From Dokdonella_A sp964582225 (GTDB lineage: Bacteria; Pseudomonadota; Gammaproteobacteria; Xanthomonadales; Rhodanobacteraceae), in the NCBI GenBank assembly GCA_964582225.1, contig CAZORA010000001.1, positions 152,353 through 216,352 on the forward strand: a stretch of 64,000 nt of DNA, in the 5' to 3' direction. The notes under the pieces are model-generated. The model had not been told where the DNA came from. It did no database searches and saw only the letters and a list, made by a program, of their open reading frames with translations. The translations under genes were made by a program, and so were the position numbers. Shown here piece by piece: positions 16,212 through 24,972 of this stretch; the first letter of the stretch is position 1; the number at the start of each line of letters is the position of its first letter.

Positions 16212-17248
16212 GCGCTGGCTCCGCCGCTCGTCCCGCCGTCCGCGGTGGGCGCCGGTGTCCACTCGCGCGCAAAGCTGGTCTCCAGTACGCGCCAGCACAG
16301 CTCCTCGAATCCGACGCCGATCGTCGCCGCGGCCTTCGGCACCAGCGAGTGGCTGGTCATGCCCGGTGCGGTGTTGACCTCGAGCAGAAAACTATGCCCA
16401 GCGCGGTCGCGCATGATGTCCACGCGACCCCAGCCCGAACAGCCAAGCGCCTCAAAGGCGCGCACCGCCAGCGCGCGGACCGTTTCTTCCGCCGCAGACT
16501 CGAGGCCGGGGCAAAGGTACTGCGTATCCTCCGCGAGATACTTGGCGTGATAGTCGTAGAACTCGCCACTCGGTACGATGCGGATCGAAGGCAGCGCGAC
16601 GCCCGCCAGTACCGCCACGGTGAGTTCGTCGCCTTCGATCATCTCCTCGACCAGCAGATCGCCTGGATAGCGTGCGGCGAGCGCCGCCGCAGCGTCGAGG
16701 TCGGAGACCTGACGCACCCGCGTCACGCCCACGCTGGAACCCTCGCAGGCCGGCTTGACGATCAGCGGCAGCCCAAGCTCGGCAGCGGCCGCACGCAGCG
16801 CCGCCGCGCTCTGCGCGCCAGCATGCAGAGCGACATAGCGCGGCGTCGGCAGGCCTTCGGCGATCCACACCTGCTTGCTGCGCACCTTGTCCATCGACAG
16901 CGCCGAACCCAGCACGCCAGATCCCGTATAGGGCACCCGTAGCGACTCCAGCGCACCCTGCAGCACGCCGTCCTCGCCGCCGCCGTGCTGGCCGTGGAGG
17001 ATATTGAAGACGCGCGCGTAGTGCCCAGCGCGCAGCGCATCGAGCAGCGCCGGAATGCCGTCGACGGCGTGCGCGTCGACGCCGCGCGCGCGCAGCGCGG
17101 AAAGCACGTTGGCGCCCGAATCCAGCGACACCTCGCGTTCGGCGGACTGCCCGCCCATGACCACCGCGACGCGGCCAAAGGCCGCCGGGTCGGTGGTTCG
17201 CGGCACGGCCAGCGGAAAACGCGGCTCGCTCACGGACACCCCGCTCAC
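16208..17248 (-). CDS. ddlB: D-alanine--D-alanine ligase
   Basis: This ATP-grasp ligase makes the D-Ala-D-Ala dipeptide that MurF adds to the peptidoglycan precursor. It begins with the glycine-rich VAVVMGGQSAEREVSL. The ATP-grasp elements are LIVKPACEGSSVGVT and the C-terminal metal site FLLEVNTAPGMTSHSLVP. The YDYHAKY omega-loop segment points to D-Ala rather than D-lactate specificity, which would make the precursors vancomycin-binding. It overlaps murC and ftsQ by 4 nt on each side. Confidence 0.96.
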   Translation of the reverse strand: MSGVSVSEPRFPLAVPRTTDPAAFGRVAVVMGGQSAEREVSLDSGANVLSALRARGVDAHAVDGIPALLDALRAGHYARVFNILHGQHGGGEDGVLQGALESLRVPYTGSGVLGSALSMDKVRSKQVWIAEGLPTPRYVALHAGAQSAAALRAAAAELGLPLIVKPACEGSSVGVTRVRQVSDLDAAAALAARYPGDLLVEEMIEGDELTVAVLAGVALPSIRIVPSGEFYDYHAKYLAEDTQYLCPGLESAAEETVRALAVRAFEALGCSGWGRVDIMRDRAGHSFLLEVNTAPGMTSHSLVPKAAATIGVGFEELCWRVLETSFAREWTPAPTADGGTSGGASA

Positions 17249-18705
17249 CGTCTTGTCCCCATCGACTTGAGTTCACCGCGGACGGCGAGCTCGAGCGCTG
17301 CCAGGCCGATGTCGCCAGCGCCGAGATAGAGCAGCAGGTCGCCGTCCACGACAAGTGGCGCAAGGGCCGCTTCCAGCTCGCGGGGATGCTCGACCAGCAC
17401 CGGGTCGACCTTGCCGCGCGCGCGCACCGCGCGCGCCAGGGCGCGGCCGTCTGCGTTGGCAATCGGCGCTTCCCCGGCCGGATAGACATCACACAACACC
17501 AGCACGTCGGCTTCCGCCAGCACGTTGGCGAAATCGTCCAGAAGATCGCGCGTGCGGGTGTAGCGATGCGGCTGAAAAGCGACCACCAGACGCCGCTCGG
17601 GCCAGCCCGCGCGAGCGGCGGCAAACACCGCGGCGAGCTCGCTCGGATGATGTCCGTAGTCGTCGACCAACAGCGCCTGGCCGTGATCCAGACTCAGGCT
17701 GCCGCGCAGCTGGAAGCGGCGACCCACGCCCTGGAAACGCGCCAGCGCGCGCTGCATCACCGCCGGTTCGACGTCGAGCTGCCAACCAACCGCGCAGGCT
17801 GCCAGGGCGTTCAGCACGTTGTGATGTCCGGGCAGCGCCAGCTCCACCGGATAGGGCGCTGCGTGGTTCGGCAGGTGCAGAAGGAAGCGGGTCCGCGCGC
17901 CCTCCTGACGCAGATCGCTGGCGCGCAGGTCGGCTTCGGCATCGATCGCGTAGGTGAGTACGCGACGGTTGGTTTCCACCGCCAGCATGGCGACTTCTGG
18001 ATCGTCGACGCAGAGCACCGCCACGCCATAGAACGGCAGCCGATGCAGAAAGTCCCGGAACGCCCGCTTGACACGTTCGAAGTCGCCGTCGTAGTTCTCC
18101 AGGTGATCGACGTCGATGTTGGTGACGATCGCGACCGCCGGCGATAGCAGCAGGAAGGAGCCATCGGATTCGTCGGCTTCGGCCACCAGGTAGTCGCCCG
18201 AACCCAGGCGCGCATTGGCGCCCGCCGCGAGCAGCTGCCCGCCGATCACAAAGGTCGGATCGAGGCCGGCCTCACCCAGCACGCTCGCCACCAGACTCGT
18301 GGTGGTGGTCTTGCCGTGGGTTCCGGCGACCGCGATGCCGCGCCGGAAGCGCATCAATTCGCCGAGCATCTCGGCGCGCGGCACGATCGGAATGCGCCGC
18401 TCGCGGGCCGCCGCAAGCTCGGGATTGCCCGACTTGATCGCGCTCGACACCACGACGACGTTCGCGTCCTCGACCCAGCGCGGATCGTGTCCGATGTGGA
18501 TGCTCGCGCCGAGCGTCACCAGGTGGTGAGTGACCGCGCTCTCCACCCGATCCGAGCCGGACACCTCGAAGCCCAGGGTGCACAAGACTTCGGCAATACC
18601 GCTCATGCCCGCGCCGCCGATGCCGACGAAGTGCACCCGCCGAAAGCGCCGGAACAGGCCGCGCGGCCCGGCAGGCCGCGGTCGCAGGGGAGCCGCCGCA
18701 TTCAT
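17245..18705 (-). CDS. murC: UDP-N-acetylmuramate--L-alanine ligase
   Basis: MurC adds L-alanine to UDP-MurNAc, the first step of stem-peptide assembly. The N-terminal Rossmann motif HFVGIGGAGMSGIAE is near residue 25, the ATP loop VAGTHGKTTTTS near 126-137, and the C-terminal domain has DDYGHHPSE and FQPHRYTRT. At 486 residues it is full length. I start at the ATG at 18705, which overlaps the murG stop by 4 nt. In this cluster murC is followed by ddlB, the standard order. Confidence 0.97.
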   Translation of the reverse strand: MNAAAPLRPRPAGPRGLFRRFRRVHFVGIGGAGMSGIAEVLCTLGFEVSGSDRVESAVTHHLVTLGASIHIGHDPRWVEDANVVVVSSAIKSGNPELAAARERRIPIVPRAEMLGELMRFRRGIAVAGTHGKTTTTSLVASVLGEAGLDPTFVIGGQLLAAGANARLGSGDYLVAEADESDGSFLLLSPAVAIVTNIDVDHLENYDGDFERVKRAFRDFLHRLPFYGVAVLCVDDPEVAMLAVETNRRVLTYAIDAEADLRASDLRQEGARTRFLLHLPNHAAPYPVELALPGHHNVLNALAACAVGWQLDVEPAVMQRALARFQGVGRRFQLRGSLSLDHGQALLVDDYGHHPSELAAVFAAARAGWPERRLVVAFQPHRYTRTRDLLDDFANVLAEADVLVLCDVYPAGEAPIANADGRALARAVRARGKVDPVLVEHPRELEAALAPLVVDGDLLLYLGAGDIGLAALELAVRGELKSMGTRR

Positions 18706-19784
18706 CGCGCCACCTCCAGGCAGACTTCGGCGATGCGCCGGGTGGCGTCGGGCTTGGCGAGGCGGCGCGCCGCGTCGCCCATGGCGGCGAGGCATTCGCG
18801 CTCGCCGACGCGCTCGAGCGCAGCGCCCAGGCGCTTGACGAAGTCCTCGCCCTCCGCCACCAGCAGCGCCCCGCCGGCCGCCACCATCGACTGCGCATTG
18901 CGCGTTTGGTGGTCATCGACGGCGTGCGGATAGGGCACGAGGATCGCTGGCGCGCCGGCCGCGGCGAGCTCGGCCAGAGTCAGCGCGCCCGCACGACAGA
19001 TCACCAGATCGGCCCAGCCGTAGGCGCTGGCCATGTCGTTTTCGAACGGCACCACCTCGGCCTCGATGCCGGCTGCCAGATAGGCGGCGGTCGCTTTGTC
19101 GAAGTGCTTCTCGCCGCACTGGTGGCGCACCACCACCGGCAGCCGCGCCCCGCGACGGCGCAGCACTTCCGGCAGCGCAGCGTTGAGGCTATGTGCACCT
19201 TGGCTGCCGCCGAGCACCAGAAGGCGCAAGGCCCCGTCACGATCCGCATAGCGCGCCGCCGGCGGCGGCAGCGCGAAGATCGAGGCGCGCACCGGGTTGC
19301 CGACCCATTCGGCATTCGGCAACGCGTCGGCGAAGCCGCTCAGCACGCGCTGTGCGCGGCGCGCCAGATAGCGGTTGGTGGTACCGGCGACGCTGTTTTG
19401 TTCATGCACCACAAGCGGCAGTCCGACCCACAGCGCCGCCAGCCCTCCGGGCCCGGCGGCGTAACCGCCCATCGACAGCGCACAGCGCGGCGCCTGGCGC
19501 CGCAGCACGCCACGCGCACGCAGGCTCGCCGCGACCAGCTGCAGTGCGCCACTCAGCTTGCGCAGCGGACTCCCGCCGCGCAAACCGTGAATACGTAACG
19601 TCTCCAGCGGAATGCCGTGCTGCGGCACGAGGCGTTTCTCGAGTCCGTCCCTGGCGCCGAGCCAGAGCACCGGCACGTCGCGCGAGCGCAACTCCTCGGC
19701 CACCGCGAGCGCCGGGAAGATGTGGCCGCCGGTCCCACCCGCCATGATCAGGACCGGGCCATCGCTGCTCGCAGAGGCGCTCAT
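18702..19784 (-). CDS. murG: Undecaprenyldiphospho-muramoylpentapeptide beta-N-acetylglucosaminyltransferase
   Basis: MurG transfers GlcNAc to lipid I and so makes lipid II at the inner leaflet of the membrane. The lipid-side loop MAGGTGGHIFPALA is near residue 14, followed by GLRGGSPLRKL and SMGGYAAGP. The UDP-GlcNAc site includes VHEQNSVAGTTNR, LVLGGSQGAHSLN and ICRAGALTLAELAAAG. At 360 residues it is full length. It overlaps both ftsW and murC by 4 nt. Confidence 0.97.
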   Translation of the reverse strand: MSASASSDGPVLIMAGGTGGHIFPALAVAEELRSRDVPVLWLGARDGLEKRLVPQHGIPLETLRIHGLRGGSPLRKLSGALQLVAASLRARGVLRRQAPRCALSMGGYAAGPGGLAALWVGLPLVVHEQNSVAGTTNRYLARRAQRVLSGFADALPNAEWVGNPVRASIFALPPPAARYADRDGALRLLVLGGSQGAHSLNAALPEVLRRRGARLPVVVRHQCGEKHFDKATAAYLAAGIEAEVVPFENDMASAYGWADLVICRAGALTLAELAAAGAPAILVPYPHAVDDHQTRNAQSMVAAGGALLVAEGEDFVKRLGAALERVGERECLAAMGDAARRLAKPDATRRIAEVCLEVAR

Positions 19785-20989
19785 GTGCGCAGCTCCGCTT
19801 GCTGGCGATCCGCGATCAGCCGCAGGGTCGCGGCGTGCTCGCGGCTGACCTCGTAGCTGACGCGCAGCAGGAGCCCGAGCATGGCCAAGCTCATCACCAC
19901 GCTGGAACCCCCTGCGCTGATCAGCGGTAGCGTCAGCCCCTTGGTCGGCAGCACGCCGAGATTGACGCCGATCGACACCAACGCCTGCAGTCCCAGCATC
20001 AAGGCGACGCCAAAAGCGCAGTAGCCGGCAAACGGTTGCCCCTGGCGAATCGCCGCCAGGCCCAGTACGAAGCCGCGCCCGACCAGCCAGCCGAACAGCG
20101 CCAGCACCAGCACCACGCCGGCCAGGCCCAGCTCCTCGGCGATGATGGCGAGGATGAAATCGGTGTGAGCTTCAGGCAGATAGAAGAGCTTCTGGATCGA
20201 GCCGCCCAGCCCGACACCGAACCACTCGCCACGGCCGATGGCGATCAATGCCTGGGTGAGCTGAAAACCATCCTTGATCGGATCCGCCCAGGGGTCGAGG
20301 AAAGAGCGCAGCCGGCTCAGCCGGTAGGCCTGACTGGAAGCCAGCCAGATGACTGCCGGCAGCGCCAGCACGCCGAGCAAGAGCAAATGCCGCAGGCGCG
20401 CACCGCCGAGCCAGACCATGCCGACGGTCACGCCGGCCAGCAGCAGCGCCGAACCGAAATCGGGCTGCAGCAGCAGGATGCCCATCAGGCCGCCAGCGAT
20501 CAGCAACGGCTTCAGCACCGCGAACAGACTGAGCTGCAGTCGGTCGCGATGGCGCACCACATAGCTCGCCATGTAGATGATCAGGAACAGCTTGACCGCT
20601 TCGACCGACTGGAAGCTCAAACCGCCGAGCCGCAACCAGCGCCGCGCGCCGTTGATGCGCACCCCGATCACCGGCAGGAACACCAGCAGCAGGAGGACCA
20701 CGCCGAGCAGCATGAGGCTGCGCGCATGCTGCTGCAGCCAGTCGAGCTCGATTCGCGCGACGACGAGGCAGCCGAGGACGCCGACGACCAGATAGACCAG
20801 ATGACGCTGCAGATAATGGAAGGAACCGATTCCCCTGCCGTCAGCGATACCGATCGAGCTCGAAGCGACCATCACCACGCCGAGCGCGGTCAGCGCCGAC
20901 ATCGCCAGGATCAGCTGCAGGTCGAAGCGGCCGCACGGCTCACCGCGGCCGCCGGGCTGGAAGTCCTGGCTGTAGTCGAAGAGCAGCAT
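19781..20989 (-). CDS. ftsW: Peptidoglycan polymerase FtsW (SEDS family)
   Basis: FtsW is the SEDS glycosyltransferase that polymerises septal peptidoglycan together with FtsI. About ten membrane helices are visible in 402 residues. SEDS motifs are present: NGARRWLRLGGLSFQ near the first large loop, LQPDFGSALL, and EAHTDFILAIIAEELG in the large periplasmic loop. The ATG at 20989 shares one base with the mraY stop (TGATG). In other gammaproteobacteria murD stands between mraY and ftsW; here the two genes touch, so nothing was left behind. Confidence 0.97.
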   Translation of the reverse strand: MLLFDYSQDFQPGGRGEPCGRFDLQLILAMSALTALGVVMVASSSIGIADGRGIGSFHYLQRHLVYLVVGVLGCLVVARIELDWLQQHARSLMLLGVVLLLLVFLPVIGVRINGARRWLRLGGLSFQSVEAVKLFLIIYMASYVVRHRDRLQLSLFAVLKPLLIAGGLMGILLLQPDFGSALLLAGVTVGMVWLGGARLRHLLLLGVLALPAVIWLASSQAYRLSRLRSFLDPWADPIKDGFQLTQALIAIGRGEWFGVGLGGSIQKLFYLPEAHTDFILAIIAEELGLAGVVLVLALFGWLVGRGFVLGLAAIRQGQPFAGYCAFGVALMLGLQALVSIGVNLGVLPTKGLTLPLISAGGSSVVMSLAMLGLLLRVSYEVSREHAATLRLIADRQQAELRT

Positions 20990-22116
20990 CAGCGCACCTT
21001 CAGCGTTGCCAGACCGACCAGCATCAGCACCACCGAAATGATCCAGAAACGCACGATCACTCGCGGCTCGGGCCAGCCTTTGAGCTCGAAGTGGTGATGG
21101 ATCGGCGCCATGCGGAAGATGCGCCGGCCGGTCAGCTTGAAGCTGGCAACCTGCAGCATCACCGAGACCGTCTCCAGCACGAACACCCCGCCCATGATGA
21201 GAAGCACCACCTCCTGGCGCACGATCACGGCCACACAGCCCAGCGCGGCGCCGATCGCCAGCGCGCCCACGTCGCCCATGAACACCTGCGCCGGATAGGT
21301 GTTGAACCACAGAAAGCCGAGCCCGGCACCAGCCATCGCACTGCAGAAGATCGCGAGCTCACCGGCGCCCGGAACCGGCGGGATATCGAGGTAGGCGGAG
21401 AACACCCGATGCCCGGACAGATAGGCAAACAGGCCGAGCGCGGTCGAAACCAGCACGGTCGGCATGATGGCCAGGCCATCGAGACCGTCAGTCAGGTTCA
21501 CCGCGTTGGAAAACCCCACCACGATCAAATAGGCGAGGCCGACGAAAGCGACGCCGCCCAGTCCGAGCTGCCAGCCAGGCGCGTCCGCACCGAACTGGCC
21601 CAGCGCGAGCTGGGCGTGCTTGATCAGCGGCAGGTAGAAGGTCGTCGAGACCGGCGTCTCGGCGCTGAAATAGAGATAGAGGCCAACCACGAGACCAAAC
21701 AGCGACTGCCAGAAATATTTCCAACGCGCCGGCAGTCCGCGGCTGTCGTGCAGCACGAGCTTGCGGTAGTCGTCATAGAACCCGATCGCGCCGAAGGCGA
21801 GCAGCACCACCAGCGCGAGCCACACATACTTGTTGCTCAGGTCGGCCCAGAGCAAAGTCGAAATGGCGATCGAAGCGATGATCAGCGCGCCGCCCATGGT
21901 CGGCGTGCCGGCCTTGACCAGATGCGACTGTGGACCATCGCTGCGGATCACCTGACCGGCCTTGAGCGCCGTCAGCCTGCGAATCAGCGCCGGGCCAGCC
22001 GCGAGCGACACCGCCAGCGCGGTCAGCGCGGCCATGATGGCGCGGAAGGTCAGGTACTGAAAAAGATGGAAACCGCTCTCCCAGCCCTTCAGCAGTACGG
22101 CAAGCTCAAGCAGCAT
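20989..22116 (-). CDS. mraY: Phospho-N-acetylmuramoyl-pentapeptide transferase
   Basis: MraY transfers the phospho-MurNAc-pentapeptide to undecaprenyl phosphate, producing lipid I. It is a ten-helix membrane enzyme of 375 residues. Catalytic aspartates lie in IGFYDDYRK and NLTDGLDGLA, and the HHHFE motif near residue 335 is intact. Start 22116 has GGAGG about 8 nt upstream. It overlaps murF by 11 nt and ftsW by 1 nt. This is the junction at which murD is expected and is not found. Confidence 0.97.
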   Translation of the reverse strand: MLLELAVLLKGWESGFHLFQYLTFRAIMAALTALAVSLAAGPALIRRLTALKAGQVIRSDGPQSHLVKAGTPTMGGALIIASIAISTLLWADLSNKYVWLALVVLLAFGAIGFYDDYRKLVLHDSRGLPARWKYFWQSLFGLVVGLYLYFSAETPVSTTFYLPLIKHAQLALGQFGADAPGWQLGLGGVAFVGLAYLIVVGFSNAVNLTDGLDGLAIMPTVLVSTALGLFAYLSGHRVFSAYLDIPPVPGAGELAIFCSAMAGAGLGFLWFNTYPAQVFMGDVGALAIGAALGCVAVIVRQEVVLLIMGGVFVLETVSVMLQVASFKLTGRRIFRMAPIHHHFELKGWPEPRVIVRFWIISVVLMLVGLATLKVR

Positions 22117-23485
22117 GGTGCCCTCCCCCTTCCCCATCCGCCGCGTCGAGCAACGCCTGCACCACCCGCTCCATGGCCGCCGAGCGCGAAGCCTTGACCA
22201 GCAGGTTCACACCCTCGTGCAACTCGCTGTCGAGCGCCTTGACCAGCGCCTGCTGGTTGTCGAAGTGGTGCCCGCCGCGGCCGAAGGCGCGTGCCGCCTG
22301 CGCGCTCAGCGGCCCGACCGCGTAGAGAGCGCCGAGCCCGGAGCGTTCCGCCAGCGCACCCACCTCGGCATGCCGGTGGGCGGCGTCGGCGCCAAGCTCG
22401 GCCATGTCGCCCATGACCAGCACCGAGCGCCCGGGCAGCGCTGCCAGAGTGGCGATCGCGGCGGCGAACGACCCCGGGTTCGCGTTGTAGCTGTCATCGA
22501 TCAGCAGCGCGCCACAGGCCAGCCGATGGCGGCTCTGCCGGCCCGCAGTCGGCCTCGTCGCGGCAAGGCCGGCCGCAATCGCCGAAAGCGGCGCGCCAAG
22601 AGCGAGCGCAACGCTGGAAGCCGCCAGTGCGTTCATGACGTTGTGGCGCCCCGGCAGCGACAGCGTCAGATCGGCGTGGCCGTGCGGGGTGTGCAGCTGG
22701 AAGCGCCCATCGGCGAGCCCGTTCTCGCTGAAGCTGGCGCCGACTTCGACCTCATGCAGCAGACCGAAGCGCAGCGTGCGGCGCTCCTCCGCAAGCAAAC
22801 TGAAATAACCGGCGAAGGCGTCGTCTGCGTTGATCACGGCAAGCCCGTCCGCCGGCAGCGCCCGATAGATTTCACCCTTCTCTGCGGCGACGCCCTGCAG
22901 GTTGCCCAGGCGCTCCAGATGCGCCGCAGCGACGTTGTTCACCAGCGCCACGTCGGGCGCCGCGATGGCGGCCAGATAGGCGATGTCGCCGGGCTTGCCG
23001 GCGCCCATCTCGAACACCGCGAACTCTGCATCGAGCGGCATCGCCAGCACGCTCAGCGGCAGGCCGATTTCGTTATTGAAATTGCCAGCGCTGAGATGAC
23101 TGCGGCCGTGGCGCGCAAGGATCGCGCCGAGCATGTTCTTGACCGTGGTCTTGCCGTTGGAGCCGGTAATGCCAGCCACCCGCGCGCGGCAGCGCCGGCG
23201 CCAGGCCGCGGCGAGCGCGCCCAGCGCGCGCTCGGGATCGGCCACCACCACCTGCGCCAGCGCCAGCGGCAGCTCGCGCGCGACAAGGAGCGCGGCGGCG
23301 CCGCGCGCCGCCGCCGCCGCAGCAAACGCATGCCCGTCGAAATGCGCTCCGCGCAGGGCAACGAAGATCGCGCCAGGTTCGGTTGTGCGGCTGTCGATCG
23401 CGACGCCGGTAATCGCGCGGTCCTCGCCCAGCAGCCGGCCACCGGTGCAGGCCGCGATTTCGGCGAGCCGCATCGAGAAGCTCAT
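22106..23485 (-). CDS. murF: UDP-N-acetylmuramoyl-tripeptide--D-alanyl-D-alanine ligase
   Basis: MurF attaches D-Ala-D-Ala to the UDP-MurNAc tripeptide, completing the pentapeptide. The Mur-ligase ATP loop is GITGSNGKTTVKNM, followed by the FNNEIGLPL motif typical of MurF. The C-terminal domain has DDSYNANPGSF. The length is 459 residues. The ATG at 23485 overlaps the murE stop by 4 nt. Confidence 0.96.
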   Translation of the reverse strand: MSFSMRLAEIAACTGGRLLGEDRAITGVAIDSRTTEPGAIFVALRGAHFDGHAFAAAAAARGAAALLVARELPLALAQVVVADPERALGALAAAWRRRCRARVAGITGSNGKTTVKNMLGAILARHGRSHLSAGNFNNEIGLPLSVLAMPLDAEFAVFEMGAGKPGDIAYLAAIAAPDVALVNNVAAAHLERLGNLQGVAAEKGEIYRALPADGLAVINADDAFAGYFSLLAEERRTLRFGLLHEVEVGASFSENGLADGRFQLHTPHGHADLTLSLPGRHNVMNALAASSVALALGAPLSAIAAGLAATRPTAGRQSRHRLACGALLIDDSYNANPGSFAAAIATLAALPGRSVLVMGDMAELGADAAHRHAEVGALAERSGLGALYAVGPLSAQAARAFGRGGHHFDNQQALVKALDSELHEGVNLLVKASRSAAMERVVQALLDAADGEGGGHHAA

Positions 23486-24972
23486 CGGATCAGCTCCAGC
23501 ACGCGTGCCGCCACTGCGCGATCGTCGAAAGGTTGGCGGTAGCCGCCGACCTCCTGCTCGGTCTCGTGACCCTTGCCGGCAATCAGCACCACATCGCCCG
23601 GGCGTGCCTGGCCGATCGCGAGCGAAATGGCCGCCGCGCGATCGCGCTCGACCAGCGCCTGCGCGGGTCGCGCAAGGCCGGCACGGATCTCGGCGACGAT
23701 CGCGTCGCCGTCCTCGCCGCGCGGATTGTCGTCGCTGATCAGCAGCCGATCCGCCAGCTCCTCGGCGATTGCGCCCATCTGCGGCCGCTTGCCGCGATCG
23801 CGCTCGCCGCCGCAGCCGAACACGCACACGAGGCGGCCGGCGCAGTGCGCGCGCGCCGCCCGCAGCGCCTGCTCCAGCGCCGCCGGGGTGTGTGCGTAGT
23901 CGACCACCACCAGCGGCCGACTGCCACCGCCGAGACGATTCATTCGTCCCGGCACCGGCTCGAGCGCGGCGAGCGCGGCAGTGAGCGTCGGCCAGGCGAG
24001 GCCCAGCCGACCGAGACAGGCCGCGACGGCCAGCAGGTTCGACACGTTGAAGCGGCCGAGCAGACCGCTTTCGATCACCCCTTCACCCCAGGGGGTGTGC
24101 AACAGGAAGCGCAGGCCCGCCGCAGTCGGCTCGATCATGCTGGCGCGGACCTCGGCGGGCCGCGCATCGTAGCTGTAGCGGATCAGCTCGACTTCGGCCC
24201 GCGCTGCAACCTGCGCGGCCAGCTCGCGACCGAAGGCATCGTCCGTATTGATCACCGCGGCGCCGAGCCCCGGCCAGGTGAACAGGCGCGCCTTGGCTGC
24301 GCCATAAGCCTCCATGCTGCGGTGATAGTCGAGATGATCGCGGCTCAGATTGGTGAACACCGCCAGCGCGAAGTGAACCCCGCTGACCCGACCCTGCACC
24401 AGCGCGTGCGAGGAAACCTCCATCGCCACGTGACTTGCCTTCGCGGAGCGGAACTCGGCCAACAGCCGCTGTACGCTGATCGCATCCGGCGTGGTGCGCG
24501 CCCCCGCGCGCAGCGCCGCGTGCAGGCCGCTACCCAAGGTGCCGATGCTGGCGCTGCTGAAACCCGCGTGGCTCAGAGCCTGGTCCAGCAGCTGCACGGT
24601 GGAGGTCTTGCCGTTGGTGCCAGTGACCCCAACCACCTTCAGCGCGGCGGAAGGATCGCCGTAGAAGCGGGCCGCCAGCGGGCCCAGTCGCTCATGCAGG
24701 TTTTCGATCCAGATCACCGGCAGCGACGCTGCGGCCGCTGGCACGGCGCGCGCGGGCCCTTCGGCGAGCACCAGCGCGGCGCCGCGCGCGGCCGCTTCGA
24801 CCGCATGGTCGATGCCATGCGCGTGCTCGCCCGCGAGTGCGACGAAGACTTCGCCGGGGCGCAGCAGGCGTGAGTCGAGCGCGAGGCCGGATAGCTCGAT
24901 ATCCGCTAGCGCGGTGGCTACCGACAGATTCGGCAGCAGCGTGCCGAGCGGCATGCGAGACTGCCCGCTCAC
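23482..24972 (-). CDS. murE: UDP-MurNAc-L-Ala-D-Glu--2,6-diaminopimelate ligase
   Basis: MurE adds the third residue of the stem peptide. The ATP loop VTGTNGKTSTVQ is at about residues 116-127, and the carbamylated-lysine region lies near YGAAKARLF. The specificity motif DNPR at residues 415-418 marks meso-diaminopimelate as substrate, so the wall is Gram-negative type A1-gamma. It overlaps ftsI and murF by 4 nt each. Its substrate carries glutamate, yet the ligase that adds the glutamate (murD) is not in this cluster. Confidence 0.96.
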   Translation of the reverse strand: MSGQSRMPLGTLLPNLSVATALADIELSGLALDSRLLRPGEVFVALAGEHAHGIDHAVEAAARGAALVLAEGPARAVPAAAASLPVIWIENLHERLGPLAARFYGDPSAALKVVGVTGTNGKTSTVQLLDQALSHAGFSSASIGTLGSGLHAALRAGARTTPDAISVQRLLAEFRSAKASHVAMEVSSHALVQGRVSGVHFALAVFTNLSRDHLDYHRSMEAYGAAKARLFTWPGLGAAVINTDDAFGRELAAQVAARAEVELIRYSYDARPAEVRASMIEPTAAGLRFLLHTPWGEGVIESGLLGRFNVSNLLAVAACLGRLGLAWPTLTAALAALEPVPGRMNRLGGGSRPLVVVDYAHTPAALEQALRAARAHCAGRLVCVFGCGGERDRGKRPQMGAIAEELADRLLISDDNPRGEDGDAIVAEIRAGLARPAQALVERDRAAAISLAIGQARPGDVVLIAGKGHETEQEVGGYRQPFDDRAVAARVLELIR

